Source of the DNA: Ryuthela nishihirai
Lineage: Eukaryota > Arthropoda > Arachnida > Araneae > Heptathelidae
DNA length: 64,000 bases
Direction of reading: 5' to 3'
NCBI GenBank assembly: GCA_038380435.1
Contig: JAWZYU010000018.1
Coordinates: forward strand, 49,400,251-49,464,250
A program made the translations under genes and the position numbers. Below are positions 42,162-53,195 of the stretch, in pieces (position 1 is the first letter of the stretch; each line of letters opens with the position of its first letter). Under the pieces are notes generated by a model. That model had not been told where the DNA came from, made no database searches, and was given only the letters and a program-made list of their open reading frames with translations.

Positions 42162-42550
42162 AGGGGCGGGGGTGGCTCAGTCGGTAGCGCGCCAGGCTCG
42201 TAATCTGTAGTTCCCAGGTTCGAGTCCCAGCTGTGTCAGCATTGAGATTTATCTCAACAAAATTCCCCGCCCTGCCCACGGTCAGTAGGTAACACCGATG
42301 GGCTTGGAAAGGCCGCCGTCCGTCGGATGGGACGTTAAGCCGTGGCCCCGTGTGTGGGAGAGCCATACCCTGTGCACGTTAAAGAACACGTTGGATGGCC
42401 TTGACGGGAGGCTACCATCTGTCTCCCAATAGCTGTTCCAGTGGGTCCCCTCCCCCAACCTTCTCTGAGCCTTCGGGGTCCATGTGACCTGGCCATTTAG
42501 CACATGGTGTGCAAAAAAGTGCCGCTCACAGGTAAAACAATCCAAGCGAA
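42162..42550 (+). mobile_element. SINE-A, full-length reference copy with 11-bp TSD
   Basis: TCTCGCAACTA at 42149-42159 is repeated at 42551-42561. The head starts GGGGCGGGGGTGGCTCAGTC, with A box TGGCTCAGTCGG (42173-42184) and B box GGTTCGAGTCC (42217-42227), giving a tRNA-like fold. Its anticodon-loop equivalent CTCGTAA is one base from the Met-type CTCATAA. The body includes CGGTCAGTAGGTAACACCGA, GGCCGCCGTCCGTCGGATGG and GTGCACGTTAAAGAACACG. The tail ends GCCGCTCACAGGTAAAACAA. About 390 bp; transcribed by pol III if active. Minus-strand ORFs across it are spurious. Confidence 0.92.
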
Positions 42551-42824
42551 TCTCGCAACTAGTAACAAAAAAGTGTGTGATGGAAAACTAAAATTTGTAT
42601 TTATAAATTTATAGAAGGAGAATGGATTTGTTCATGAAACTGTTTTAATTTTTAAAATTCTCATTGCATAAATTGAAGAAATTTCGCGACGTTTTTGTTC
42701 ACTTGTTAAGGAGGGTATCACTCATCGTATAGCATCGTTATCAGTTTTAGAGGAATGCGTTTTCTTATTCCACCCGGCTCAAAGCAATTGTCCATCTAAA
42801 ATTGATATCGACGTTAAGCTAAGA

Positions 42825-43705
42825 GTGATACACCGAAGAGCAAAACATTATGACCAGCGCGTCTTTATGCAAATCGAAGCAGCTGCAAGGTAAATGACGG
42901 GTGCATGTGAAGGTCATGAAAACTGTATAAATAACACCTGGTACTGAGCTCTGTTAATCAGTGTTATTCTTCTTCTTAAGATGGGGAAGGCAGAGGACTT
43001 AAGTGAGTTTGACAAAGGCAAAATGGTAATGGCCAGATGACTGGGTCAGAGCATTTCCGAGACATCAAAACTTGTGGGGGTGTTCACGGTCAGCCGTTGT
43101 TAGTACCTTCAAAAAGTGGTCTAAGGGGGAAAAACCACGAACCACCGGCAAGTTGTGGGCCAAGCACGGCTCATCGATGCTAGAGGTGAGCGAAGGCTAT
43201 CCTGTATTTTACGAGCCAACAGAAGGGATACTGTGGCGCAACTCGCACGCAGGACGCTCTGACTCCCCCTGCTAACCTCGGTTCACCGTCGGTGATTCCG
43301 AGGTTATTAGCCATGTAATTTAAATTACATGGCTAATAACCTCGGAATCACCGCATGACGGTGAACAACATGAAAGAATCATGCATGATGGTGAACCTTC
43401 GTTCACCGTCGAAAGCGCCTAAAATGGGTTCGCTAGCATCAAATCTGGACCTTGAATGATTGGAAGAAGGTCGTCTGATCCGATGAATCTCGTTTCCTGT
43501 TGCACCATGTGGACAGCCGGGTATGTGTGCGTTGTTTACCTAGGGAAATGTTGGCACCAGGTTGTACCTTGGGATGAAAACAAGCTGGTGGAGGAAGTGT
43601 AATGCTTTGGGCAATGTTTGGGAAACCCTGGGTCCAGTCATTCATCTGCGAGAAACAATGACGTCTACCACCTACCTTAACATCATTGCAGAGCAGCTAC
43701 ATCCA
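42825..43705 (+). pseudogene. Tc1-like transposon relic
   Basis: The left inverted-repeat end reads ATACACCGAAGAGCAAAACA then TTATGACCA, the usual Tc1-type start. The transposase begins at 42980 (MGKAEDLSEFDKGKMVMAR, then a stop, LGQSISETSKLVGV) with KKWSKGEKPRTTGKLWAKHG in the paired-like DNA-binding region. The catalytic region resumes at 43460 with SDESRFLLHHVDSRV, REMLAPGCTLG and GGGSVMLWAMFG. The stretch between (43270-43440) has been replaced by palindromic DNA. The 3' end is lost after CAGAGCAGCTACATCC (43706), shortly before a G run. Confidence 0.8.
43291..43352. repeat. Perfect 62-bp palindrome without spacer
   Basis: Two 31-bp arms (GGTGATTCCGAGGTTATTAG, CCATGTAATTT and the exact complement) meet at 43321/43322. 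Outside it TTCACCGTC and GACGGTGAA extend the inverted repeat to about 43282-43366, with GCAT inserted on the right. It lies inside the Tc1 relic. It can extrude as a cruciform. Confidence 0.9.
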
Positions 43706-43731
43706 GGAGTGTAGCGAAGGCATATCGTTGC

Positions 43732-43749
43732 GGGGGGGGGGGGGGGGGG
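43732..43749 (+). repeat. Run of 18 G
   Basis: Uninterrupted G18 at the 3' break of the Tc1 relic. It could form G-quadruplex and is a likely site of sequencing error. Confidence 0.85.
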
Positions 43750-45249
43750 ATTTCAAAAAATTTCCAACTGGAAAATCAAATTTTGCCAACTGAGAAAAAT
43801 AATGTCTCTCTCAGGTTTGTATCTAGATCTTCGCTCTCTCTGTGTGTGGGGAGTTTCTCAAATCTCCTACATTTTGCCATGTAATTTCAAATTTTGCTAA
43901 CTAGCCATAATTTCCTGCATAGGGACGCAAGTATTTAATTGTTAAATTGGATTAGGTAACAGTAAAATTTTGTCGTTTTTTATTCTTAAAAGGAGTAAAA
44001 ACTAGTCACAGATAAAAAAAAATTTAAAGTTCTGGACGGTTTAATTTGCGGTAAACGGAAAAACACAAGATGACTGTAAAAACAACAGTTTAGTGTCAAA
44101 GTAAATGACAGAATTATTTCCCACTACTCTCTGAGTCCTGGAATGTGCAAAGTTGACTTTTAACTTTATCGTTATTTGACTTCGTCAATAGTGTGTAGGG
44201 ATTTGACGTTCCTCAATAGTGTGTAGGGATATTGTGTAAATGACCAAAAGAAATGCAATAAATGCGAAAAGACTAAGAAATGACATTTATTAAAGGTGCA
44301 TAGGGGTTGACATATGCTTTTCAGAGCACACTGGTTTAGTAACACGATATAGAAAAGCTGGAAGTGATAATATAGTGGAGGCAGGAGTAGAGTGTAGTCA
44401 TGTAAGACATTTCTTAGAGTATAGGATTATTAACAGACTGATGTGGTGTCACACGGATGATTATTCATAACGAACTGATATTATAGTGTCACCCAATAGT
44501 GCTAGGTGACACTGTGACACAATGTTATTATGGAGGTCTATTGTGCTAGTCTGAGCTCGGGCATGAAATTGGTTCCTCGAAGATGCTGATGAATCTAACA
44601 GTACAGTCCATTATCTGGAATTTGATTACATCTTCCAAGAATTTAATGGTATTCGGTTCCGACGATCGTTAAGTGTATTATGGTGTAGCTATCCCATTCC
44701 CTCAAGACATCTCATATTATTCCCGCACACACGTGCTACATCAAGAACAATTTGTTTTATATTAGATGCCCGCATTAGAGATGTCACAGATGCCAACTAA
44801 ATCTGTTTGGGAACTCAACATTAACAATCCCACAAATCACAGCATCTGTGCTAATATAGAGAATTCCAGGGCACGCTAATGGAAGAGTGGATGGCCAGAC
44901 AAACGTCATAGGCAAACACTTATCAACTAACGGAGGTGTGTCAAGGAATAAATTTACATGCCTGTCAACGAACAAAAGTTGGTCATAAAAAGATTAGCAT
45001 GCCTGTTAACCAACAGAAGTTGCTATTTTTTAATTTGACAACAAAAGCCTCCTAACGAAAACATCCTTTGCACTTCGACGAAACGGAAATTCATGCTCTT
45101 GCTCTTGTGCAAAAAATGAAAATCCCTTCCAGTGAATGGAGCAGTCGTATCTTCCAAAGGAGTGGGTGTAAATCCTTTCTAATGGAGCAGGTGTAAATCC
45201 CTTCCAATGGAGCTGACGAAAACCCTTCCAATCGTTCTTTAAACAAATA
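43750..45249. other. Spacer, no gene recognised
   Basis: Local duplications only: GTCAATAGTGTGTAGGGAT-like phrases at 44194-44230 and CCTTCCA.TGGAGC phrases at 45125-45230. No motif-bearing ORF. Confidence 0.5.
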
Positions 45250-45605
45250 CAGTAATACCTTACTTTACGACGTTGTGCTTTACGACGATACGTTCATACG
45301 ACGATTTTCAATTACGACCAATGCCCATTTTTACGACGACGCATTCGCTCATACGACACTTTTAAGACCTGACGCTGCCATGAAAAAAAAGAGCTGGGTA
45401 AAGGGTAAAGCGGGATCACTACATAGCAAAAGTGGCACCGCGTTAGTGACCGAGAGCAGCGCCACGAGCTATATTTCATAGAGCAATTCTTGCCATGCTG
45501 CCAGCACGTGTCTGGTGTAGAGAGCCTCTCATTGGTGGCTAATTTCATGATCTTACGACACCTTGAGCCAACACATACCAAAGTAAGTGGTCTGTTTTGC
45601 AGAGT

Positions 45606-48049
45606 TTCTAACAAAATGTTTAAATTTCTACCATTCACATGGAGGATGAAACTATTAGAAGTTTTTAACTACATATGGGCAAAAACACGATTCCCATATA
45701 TCATGGAAACACATTTTAATAATTTTCCTTTTAAAACGAGAAAAAACTGCTTATGAAATTCAATCATATAGAACAATTTCATTACTCTCAAATGCTTATA
45801 AATTATTTGAAAGAATATTGGTTAAAGGATTAAATTTTTTTGAGGAAAAAATATTTTTCGGGATACATTTTATGTCTTTAGGAAAAAATAAATCATCAAA
45901 GGAATGCATTTCATTGTTATTAAACGATACTCACTCTGCTTTCAAAAACAAAAAAAAAATTATTGGCAATCTCACTTGATTTATCCCAATCTTTCGATTC
46001 GGTATGGTTAAATAGACTTTTATACAAATTAATAAAAGTAAAAATTAGTGATAAAATTTTAAATTTTCTTTCAGAGATCTTATTAAAAAGAACACTTCAG
46101 GTTAAAATAGACAATAATTTGTCACCTATATATAAGGTAACCAATGGATTATCACAGGGTTCCATATTATCACCATTACTTTTTAATTTTTATTTACACG
46201 ACATTAAAGAAATCATTCAACCACTTATTTCATATACAAGTTTTGCATATGATTTCATCTTCTGGACAGCTGACAAAAACAAATGTAATATACAATTTCG
46301 GCTTCAAAAACAATTAAATATGATTACAAAATTTTGTACCTAAAATTCACTCAGAAACAATTAAACAAAATTTACGAGCAAAAATTCTAGGAATACAATT
46401 AGATCATAAATTAAATTGGAACTCACAACTAGATAATCAATATATTAAAGGTTTAAAATTAGTATTTTTTTTAAACTTTTTACTTTTAAACAAAAAGGAA
46501 CAACAAAATTTGGAATGATAACTTTATACAAGAATTTAATAAGGTCAAAAATCGAATATGGACTCGAATTTATTTCGGGATCACATTCATCAAAACTCAA
46601 AAAATTAAATACAATACAAAATAGATGCATAAAAATAGCATTAGGCTTACCAATATTCTGCTCATCATTGGCATTGATAGAGGAAACAGCACTTCCACCT
46701 TTTCAATCAAGACAAAAAACATTACTACTAAAATATATGTTAAAATTACACTACAAACTTCGAACACACCCATTTTATATAAACTTCCAAAATATGCCAC
46801 ACATACAAATTTTACAAAATGATAAAGAATTCTATGAATTTTTCCAAAACAATCTTGAAAAAAACCTTAAAGAGGATAGCCCTGAAATGATTGACGACTG
46901 GATGTATTCTGGACCAAACTTAATTTGGAAATTCCACAAATAACTTCAAAAAAAATAGCTCACCAGAAAATGCCTTAATTTTATTTAATATTTACAATGA
47001 GGATAAGTTTAATAATTTTGAAAAGATATTCACAGATGGTTCTGCACATAATGAATCAGAATCTGTAACTTCTGCAATTTATGTTCCAAAATTAAAAATT
47101 TCAAAGAACTTTAAACTACCAAAGTCTTGAAGTATATTACACGCAGAAATATTCGCTATACTCACAGCATTTGAATGGATTTAAAAAAACCTTCAAAATT
47201 CAAACATTGTGATTTACACAGACTCTAAAGGAGCAATACTAACTTTACAAAAAGAATTATTATATAGAAATTATAATTATTATATCTCACATTTATTAAT
47301 CCTAAATACAAACAATTTAAAAATAAATAAAAACTCAATAACACTACAGTGGGTCCCGAGCCACATTGGAATTGCGGAAAATGAAATAGTTGATAAAATC
47401 GCAAATGTCTCACACAAACTAAATGAAATAACGGAAACATAAATTCATAAACAATATTAAATATAAAATTAACAAGATTGAATTTAAGCAAACAGAAAGA
47501 TTTTTCCAGAACAATGCAAGTTTTGACAACAACCTAAGATTTACCAACTCAAGGAAAATAAACAAAATAAAAAAATTCATCATTTTCAAGACAACAACAA
47601 AAACACTTTTTAGACTAACTCAGCTTTTACCAACTATACTAAATTTAAGCACAAACTTTCAGAATCTCCAGATTGCAATTAATGTAAAGTACCAGAAACA
47701 AGCAATCATATTTTATTAAACTGCAAACTTTATAAATTAAAACGAGAGAAATCTTTCTCATCTCGAAAAATTAGGAGTTCAGGAAATATGTACTGAATAT
47801 ATTCTTAACCAACCAGACGAAAATATTAGACAAAAAATATTTTTAACTCTTTTTGAATTTGTAATCTTAACACATTACTGGTTACAACTATAAAAATAAA
47901 TATATACGTATATGTTTAATTAAATAATTCACTTTTTATAAGAAATTGTAAATTTTGTAAAAATATTGTATTTTTTCTGTTGTATTACTTTTCTTGTGGG
48001 TAAGCCTGAATAAGGAACTCCCATTGACTGTAACGATGAATAATAATAA
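45606..48049 (+). mobile_element. 5'-truncated LINE with 13-bp TSD and (TAA)n tail
   Basis: TGTTTTGCAGAGT at 45593-45605 is repeated at 48050-48062. The 2.44-kb insert carries most of a reverse transcriptase, its RNase H and C-terminal zinc region, a short 3' region and GAATAATAATAAT. The coding part is AT-rich. Target-primed insertion explains both the missing 5' end (endonuclease absent) and the target duplication. Confidence 0.88.
45745..47900 (+). pseudogene. LINE ORF2: reverse transcriptase, RNase H, zinc-knuckle region; decayed
   Basis: In order: SYRTISLLSNAYKLFERILV (fingers), LLLNDTHSAFKNKKK, LDLSQSFDSVWLNRLL (motif A, Asp present), GLSQGSILSPLLFNFYLHDI (motif B), then FAYDFIFW at about 46240, where motif C should read FADD. 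One of its two catalytic Asp is Tyr. The thumb reads LYKNLIRSKIEYGLEF and LNTIQNRCIKIALGLP. RNase H follows with FTDGSAHNE (~47030), LHAEIFAILTAFEWI, VIYTDSKG (~47212) and LQWVPSHIGIAENEIVDKIA. The zinc region is CN-stop-CKVPETSNHILLNC (~47670). Frames change near 46340, 46945 and 47200, and several stops occur. Jockey/I-like LINE style; clade not certain. Confidence 0.85.
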
Positions 48050-48537
48050 TGTTTTGCAGAGTATTGCGCGATGACTTTGCACGTGACTCTTCTCATTGGA
48101 CAATGATTTCCACTACTTAGTTTTGGAACCAACAGATACGCAATTTTCGTGGACTCTACATCGTCTTTGCCCGCTGCATCTCACTGTGCTTTGGTGTTTC
48201 GCTGTGAATTATTATAACTCTTATTTTATTTTATTGTTAATGGTTAATGGCAGATAAAAAATCAAGTAAGAGTACGGTTACTTCCAGTGAAAACAAGTAG
48301 ACTCTTAAACCCACTGCGTTTAACACTAAGATTAAAATTATAATATTTAGTGACAAGTGAGAGTATTTATTTTGATTGCAAATGCTTTATATACGTCAGT
48401 TACACATGTATGACTGCTTAAAAATGTTATTAAACCATTACACGCATGTACAAGGGAAAACAAGGCAATGATTAGCGAATTATTTATACGACAGTGGTCT
48501 GGAACCTAATGTGTCGTATGACAGGGGTACGCCTGTA

Positions 48538-48992
48538 ATAAGTTCCCATTGCTTTTCAATCAGATTACACCTCATTAATATGACTATAATTATTTCGATC
48601 CTAAATGAAAAAAATATAGCAAAGAAGTGGACATTGTGTATAACTAAAACAATTTGCAAAGAGCAAAAATATAAAAATTCCCAAAAAGTTGTGTAGAGAT
48701 CGAGACTAAGTATGTCTATAATTTGACAGTACGCTGAATAACTGAAAAATAAGCGTGAATAAATTGGAGCAAAATGACGGCTGTGAACTATTTTATCCTA
48801 TATTAGGCCTTGTCGAAGATACTACTATGTTTTTAACCTAGGACTGAGGTAGGTAAAGGGATAACTAGTAACGAACTTACTAGATTTTCAAAATAATTTA
48901 CCTTTAGAGAGTGGTGTCATCCAGCAGGTTTGACCACACTGATTGCTAAATATATCTTGGTTCTCCGAAGAAAAAATATTATTGATTGCCCG
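48538..48992. other. AT-rich spacer
   Basis: Nothing recognised. Confidence 0.5.
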
Positions 48993-49318
48993 ACATTGGG
49001 GTGGGTTGACTTAGTCGGTAATGGGACAGTCTCAGTTATGCAGTTCCCGGGTTTGACTCCCAGGTGTGCCAGATCAGAATTTTTCTCCTCTAAACCCCAC
49101 TGTGCCCTGTGAGAAAGTTGGTTCCGAGTGCATAAGAACCATCCCTACACATATTAAAAACACTCTGGGGTAGCATTGTAGGGAGCTTTCCATCTGTTTT
49201 CTTAATAGGTTTTCGATGGATCCGCTTCCTCAACTTTCTTTAAGATCGTGGATCAATAATTGCTTCCACTAAGCCCTTGATGTCCTTGTATCCTGGTCAT
49301 TGTGGCATAATTGATCTT
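48993..49318 (+). mobile_element. SINE-A copy
   Basis: Head GGGGTGGGTTGACTTAGTCG, B box GGGTTTGACTCCC, then GAGAAAGTTGGTTCCGAGTG in a diverged body. It ends near CCTGGTCATTGTGGCAT without the full tail. Confidence 0.7.
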
Positions 49319-49501
49319 CGAGCTCTTTATTTAAAAAGATATCAAAAAGTAATTTAAAGAAATTAAAGGAAATTAACAATATATATTGAAACTATTAATA
49401 AAACTAAAATTCTTTTTAAAGAGAATCGATCGTTGTGGCTGCTCCTTTTTTTGACTGATTCTTAAAAGATGACTCCCTAATTGCGTTTCGTATGATTGTA
49501 T

Positions 49502-49764
49502 CAGACGTGGAACGTAAGTGGAAGCAATTGAGACCTTGAGACTGCACAATTGAGACATCGGTGATTCTTGTAAGTGATTGATTTACCGAACTGTAAGTTA
49601 CTTGTCAATTAATCAATAGTGTCGTGGATCAATAATTGCATCATAGATCATTTCTTGATTGAAAAGTGACTACTAGTTCAATTGACCAATGATCTACTGG
49701 AATAATCGTTTCGTCAACTGAGCAATCTCGTTGTCTCAGTTGCTTCCACTATGCATCGCAGCAG
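49502..49764 (+). mobile_element. MITE-1 copy
   Basis: From CAGACGTGGAACG to GCATCGCAGCAG. All internal blocks are present (AAGCAATTGAGACCTTGAGA, GATTGATTTACCGAACTGTA, CTTGTCAATTAATCAATAGT, ATCGTTTCGTCAACTGAGCA). Confidence 0.8.
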
Positions 49765-49795
49765 CATTATATATTAAAATTAATAGTAGAATATA

Positions 49796-50355
49796 CACTG
49801 CCCTACCAAAATATTGAAGAATTTCTATGTTATGTCAAAGGAAATCTAACTTCGGAGATCAATAAGTTCTAAAATATTCATTTAATACAAAAAACACTAA
49901 AGATTAACGTTAATAATCAAATATATTTATTTCGATTGTCAATGTTCATTTATTATTTCAAGTGTTATTGATGTTGGAATGTTTATCAATAAATTATATT
50001 GTTTCATAAAAAAAATCATTCCTAATTGTATGCTAATGAAATAATCATTACATAAACTTCTAAAATGCTTATTTATTTTATTAAATGATTTGAAATGATA
50101 CTTATCATTTAAGTTTTAATTTCCGAAATGATCCTATGACGCACCACTCTTGTGAAATATTTCAGCATCCATCACTCTTAAAATACAGAACTGATATTGT
50201 TAAAACCCGATATTTAAATAAATTTGATTACGATCTTTAATTTATCTCCAGTCCTAATTTTCCATTAAATGTATATTTTAAAATATATAGAGCTTCGAAG
50301 TTAGATTCTCATGGACATAAACGTGGAAATTTTGTAATATTTTGGTAGGAGAGTG
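49796..50355. mobile_element. 560-bp TIR element, Tc1/mariner-like MITE
   Basis: Left end CACTGCCCTACCAAAATATT and right end (complement) CACTCTCCTACCAAAATATT begin inverted repeats of about 55 bp, continuing through AATTTC, ATGT and AATCTAACTTCG. TA precedes the left end; the right flank reads TT. The interior is AT-rich with no ORF. Wedged between two MITE-1 copies. Confidence 0.75.
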
Positions 50356-50359
50356 TTCA

Positions 50360-50624
50360 CAAGCGGCAAAGCGTAGTGGAAGCAATTGTGACAATGAGAC
50401 TGGGCAATTAACGAAACTATGAGTCTCATAGATCATTGGCTGATTCAGCTATTCGTCATTTTTTAATCAACTAATGATCTATGATGCAGTTGTTGATCCA
50501 TGACACTATTTGGCTGATTGACAAGAAATTGATAATCCGGTAAACCCCTCATCTGTAAGAATCATTAATGTCTCAACTGCGCAGTCTCAATGTCTCATTT
50601 GCTTACGCTCACGCTTCAGGCCTG
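50360..50624 (-). mobile_element. MITE-1 copy
   Basis: From CAAGCGGCAAAGCG to CGCTTCAGGCCTG, orientation opposite to 49502-49764. Interior: AAGCAATTGTGACAATGAGA, GATCATTGGCTGATTCAGCT, TGATCCATGACACTATTTGG. Confidence 0.8.
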
Positions 50625-50646
50625 TTATATAGTATATCGCGCTTGA

Positions 50647-51039
50647 CAGTTGGGTTGGGTTGTTTTACCTCTGAGCGGCACTTTTTTGCACACAATGGGC
50701 TAAATGGCCAGGTCACATGAACCCCGAAGGCTCAGAGACGGTTGGGGGAGGGGACCCACTGGAACAGCTGTTGGAAGACAGATGGTAGCCTACCATCAAG
50801 TCCATCCAACGTGTTCTTTAACGTGCACAGGATATGGCTCTCCCGCATATGGGGCCACGGCGTAACGTCCCATCAGACGGAAGACGGCCTTTCCAAGCCC
50901 ATCTGTGTCCCCTACTGACCGTGGGCAGGGCTGGGAATTTTTCGGAGATAAATCTCGATGCTGACTCAGCTGGGAGTCGAACCTGGGAAATATAGATTAC
51001 GAGCCTGGCGCGCTACCGACTGAACCACCCCGCCCCATT
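50647..51039 (-). mobile_element. SINE-A, full-length copy with 8-bp TSD
   Basis: GCGCTTGA at 50639-50646 is repeated at 51040-51047. The tail CAGTTGGGTTGGGTTG is at the low end and the tRNA-like head (complement of CTACCGACTGAACCACCCCG) at the high end. Very similar to 42162-42550, so recent. Confidence 0.9.
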
Positions 51040-51047
51040 GCGCTTGA

Positions 51048-51998
51048 AGATCACCAGTATTACTGCTTTTGGATACGATTCTTGATTCGTGATAATTTAT
51101 TACAGTCAAAATCAGATTATTTTAATGGATTTAAATAAAGAATTTATCGCCTGGAACATTAAAACTCATCGCAAATAATATTTCAGTCCAGATTAGCCGC
51201 CAATGCTCCAAATCATCTATCAATTCTTTTGTACAAAACCCAATAACCTGAGTACAGGCTTCAAAAGAAAAAAAAAATATTTCATTTACGGAAGAAAAGA
51301 ACTTTAGCTTATTACCAGAGAGCGCGAAAGGAACGATGAACGACCGAGAACACCTGTTTGGAAAAGCTCTTTACATTTCACGCAGAAACCGCCGTTGCAC
51401 TGCGACACGACCACTGCGAATAGAATCCGTGTGCGATCACACGGCACGTTCTGGCCTTTGCTCTGCAAAACGCTCTGGCAATAACCGAAAGAGGATTTCA
51501 ATGAAGACTAATAGTTCGGAGCTTTGTGTAATGGTGGGACATCAAATTCACATTGATAGAGGAAGGAGATCCCTAAGAGTTTTGAAGCTGAGCAATTGAG
51601 GATCGATAATCGCTGATGAGTCAGATGAATTTTATGATAAAAACTCTTTATGTAGACAGTAATGAGCATTTATTAAGGGGGGAAATGCATATATTAATGT
51701 AGGATTTCAGTTCGGATGCAAAATGTTTCTCTCCATGTTTAGAGCATATAAGAAATTTTCATACATTTGACTAAAGGTATCATGCAAACGAAATGAAAGA
51801 TTGTTATTCATGAATTGCTTAGAAGAAATATGAAATATTCTTATTTATTTTGACTGCAATAAAGTATTATGACATCTCATGTTTATTTTGTTTTAATGAT
51901 GTCTGCTTCAAAGCTAAGCATTTCAAAATAAAACTGAGGTTTTTATTTTTTTTTCGGTTATTCGAGAACTTTTTTGTGTATGTACCGAAAATTTTAAA
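51048..51998. other. Spacer, no gene recognised
   Basis: A slightly GC-richer patch at 51300-51600 gives an 87-codon plus ORF (51336-51599) and a 65-codon minus ORF overlapping it. Neither has a known motif. Confidence 0.45.
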
Positions 51999-52000
51999 TA

Positions 52001-52334
52001 CAGTGGACCTTCGTTATAGCGCTGCTCGCTATACCGCGCACTCGGTTATAGCGCGGGCGATGTTCGCGATAAATTCAAACATGTTTATACAGGTCCGTGC
52101 GGCGTTAGTGAGTATCGCATTTTATTGTTACTGCGTATTGAGTAATTGTGTATGTATTGAGTTCCTGCATGTATTTTGAATAGTGTTTAATTATTGTATG
52201 CATGATGAGTAAAAGAAAAGCTTACAGTGTGAAATTTATTGTGTCGCCACCGCGCCGCTCGGTATAACGCGGTTCACCTTATAACGCGGGTGTTGTTTCC
52301 CGCCCGACATGCGCGTTATATCGGGGGTCCACTG
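52001..52334 (+). mobile_element. Tigger/pogo MITE retaining a transposase start
   Basis: Ends CAGTGGACCTTCGTTATAGC and (complement) CAGTGGACCCCCGATATAAC are flanked by TA at 51999-52000 and 52335-52336. At 52205 ATGATGAGTAAAAG encodes MMSKRKAYSVKFIV before the frame runs into the right TIR. MSKRKAYSVKF is the usual opening of pogo/Tigger-type transposases (CENP-B-like DNA-binding domain). So the MITE is an internal-deletion derivative of an autonomous element, not an unrelated sequence. Confidence 0.85.
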
Positions 52335-52336
52335 TA

Positions 52337-52984
52337 CTTTCCTTCCATAAAGGAATTACAACCTTAATACAACCACCATAATACAACTAAGAATGCCAGG
52401 AAAACAAAATGAAAAAAATGGAGATTTATTATGGAAAATGCATGTAAAATGCTTTCGTATTAATAAATAAAAATTAATTATATACTTCTGAAAAAAATTA
52501 CAAAGTATTAAAAAATTAGATTTAGTTGAAAAACAAAATAAAGAAAATATAAAAAGAAACAATATTAGCTGCTACATTCGATATTTCATCACAAATTAAT
52601 ATTTCAATCAATTTTTCTGAGGAGGGCATCTGTATATACAGCATATAAATGTTGTTATTTTTAGGTTAAAATTCATATAATTTTGTTAAATCTAATTTTC
52701 TTTTTTTATATGATAACCAGGTAGGATTTCGAAAACAAAAGAGATATTGGACAAATGATTTGATTTAGCCAAGACTGATCAGAACGCCATTCTCATACAC
52801 AACTTTCCTCTTCGTTTCTTTTATCGTTTAAAAAGTATCCTTCAAAATTTTGTGCAAGATATATATGTGATATATATACCACGGTCTAATGAATTTATAG
52901 CTCATAATTGATTTGCTAAGTATTTCGTCACCATCAAGCTGTTTAAGTATCAGGATGAAGATGGGTGTAAAGGGAAAAGTGTGA
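52337..52984. other. AT-rich spacer
   Basis: Nothing recognised. Confidence 0.5.
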
Positions 52985-53045
52985 ATCGGGCGAGATCTGA
53001 ACCCATGCCTCCTGATGACATGATATCTCAAATGCACTCAAGGAC
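52985..53045 (-). mobile_element. SINE-C head fragment
   Basis: Minus strand: TGAGATATCATGTCATCAGG, AGGCATGGGTTCAGATCTCG. The GGTTCAGATC B-box-like phrase and the ATGTCATCAGGAG middle match the other SINE-C heads. Confidence 0.5.
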
Positions 53046-53195
53046 AATGATAGACCAGATGGTGTATAGCATAACATCAACAGTAGAGGAGAAATTGATC
53101 ACCGGCAGGTAGCTCAGAGGTCAGACCAGGGGCGAAGCGTGAATGGAAGCAGTTGAGAACTTGAGAATGCGTAGTTGAGATATATACGATTCTTA

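Larger units (their letters stand above)
45250..48535 (+). mobile_element. Tigger/pogo-like non-autonomous element, split by a LINE
   Basis: Left end CAGTAATACCTTACTTTACG and right end (complement) CAGGCGTACCCCTGTCATAC are related inverted repeats continuing into ACGAC. Each is flanked by TA (45248-45249 and 48536-48537). Repeated TTTACGACG/CATACGACG phrases near the left end are typical of Tigger-type TIR regions. Without the 2.46-kb LINE (45606-48049 plus one TSD copy) about 0.83 kb remains. ATGGCAGATAAAAAATCAAG at 48248 gives MADKKSSKSTVTSSENK then stop, possibly the N-terminal stub of a lost transposase. Confidence 0.65.

Noticed and set aside
42162..42250. Functional tRNA gene
   Set aside because: Good A and B boxes, but continuous with a 390-bp SINE present about 14 times; no pol III terminator closes the tRNA part.
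45312..45638. 108-codon minus-strand ORF
   Set aside because: Lies across the Tigger-like end and the LINE junction; no motif.
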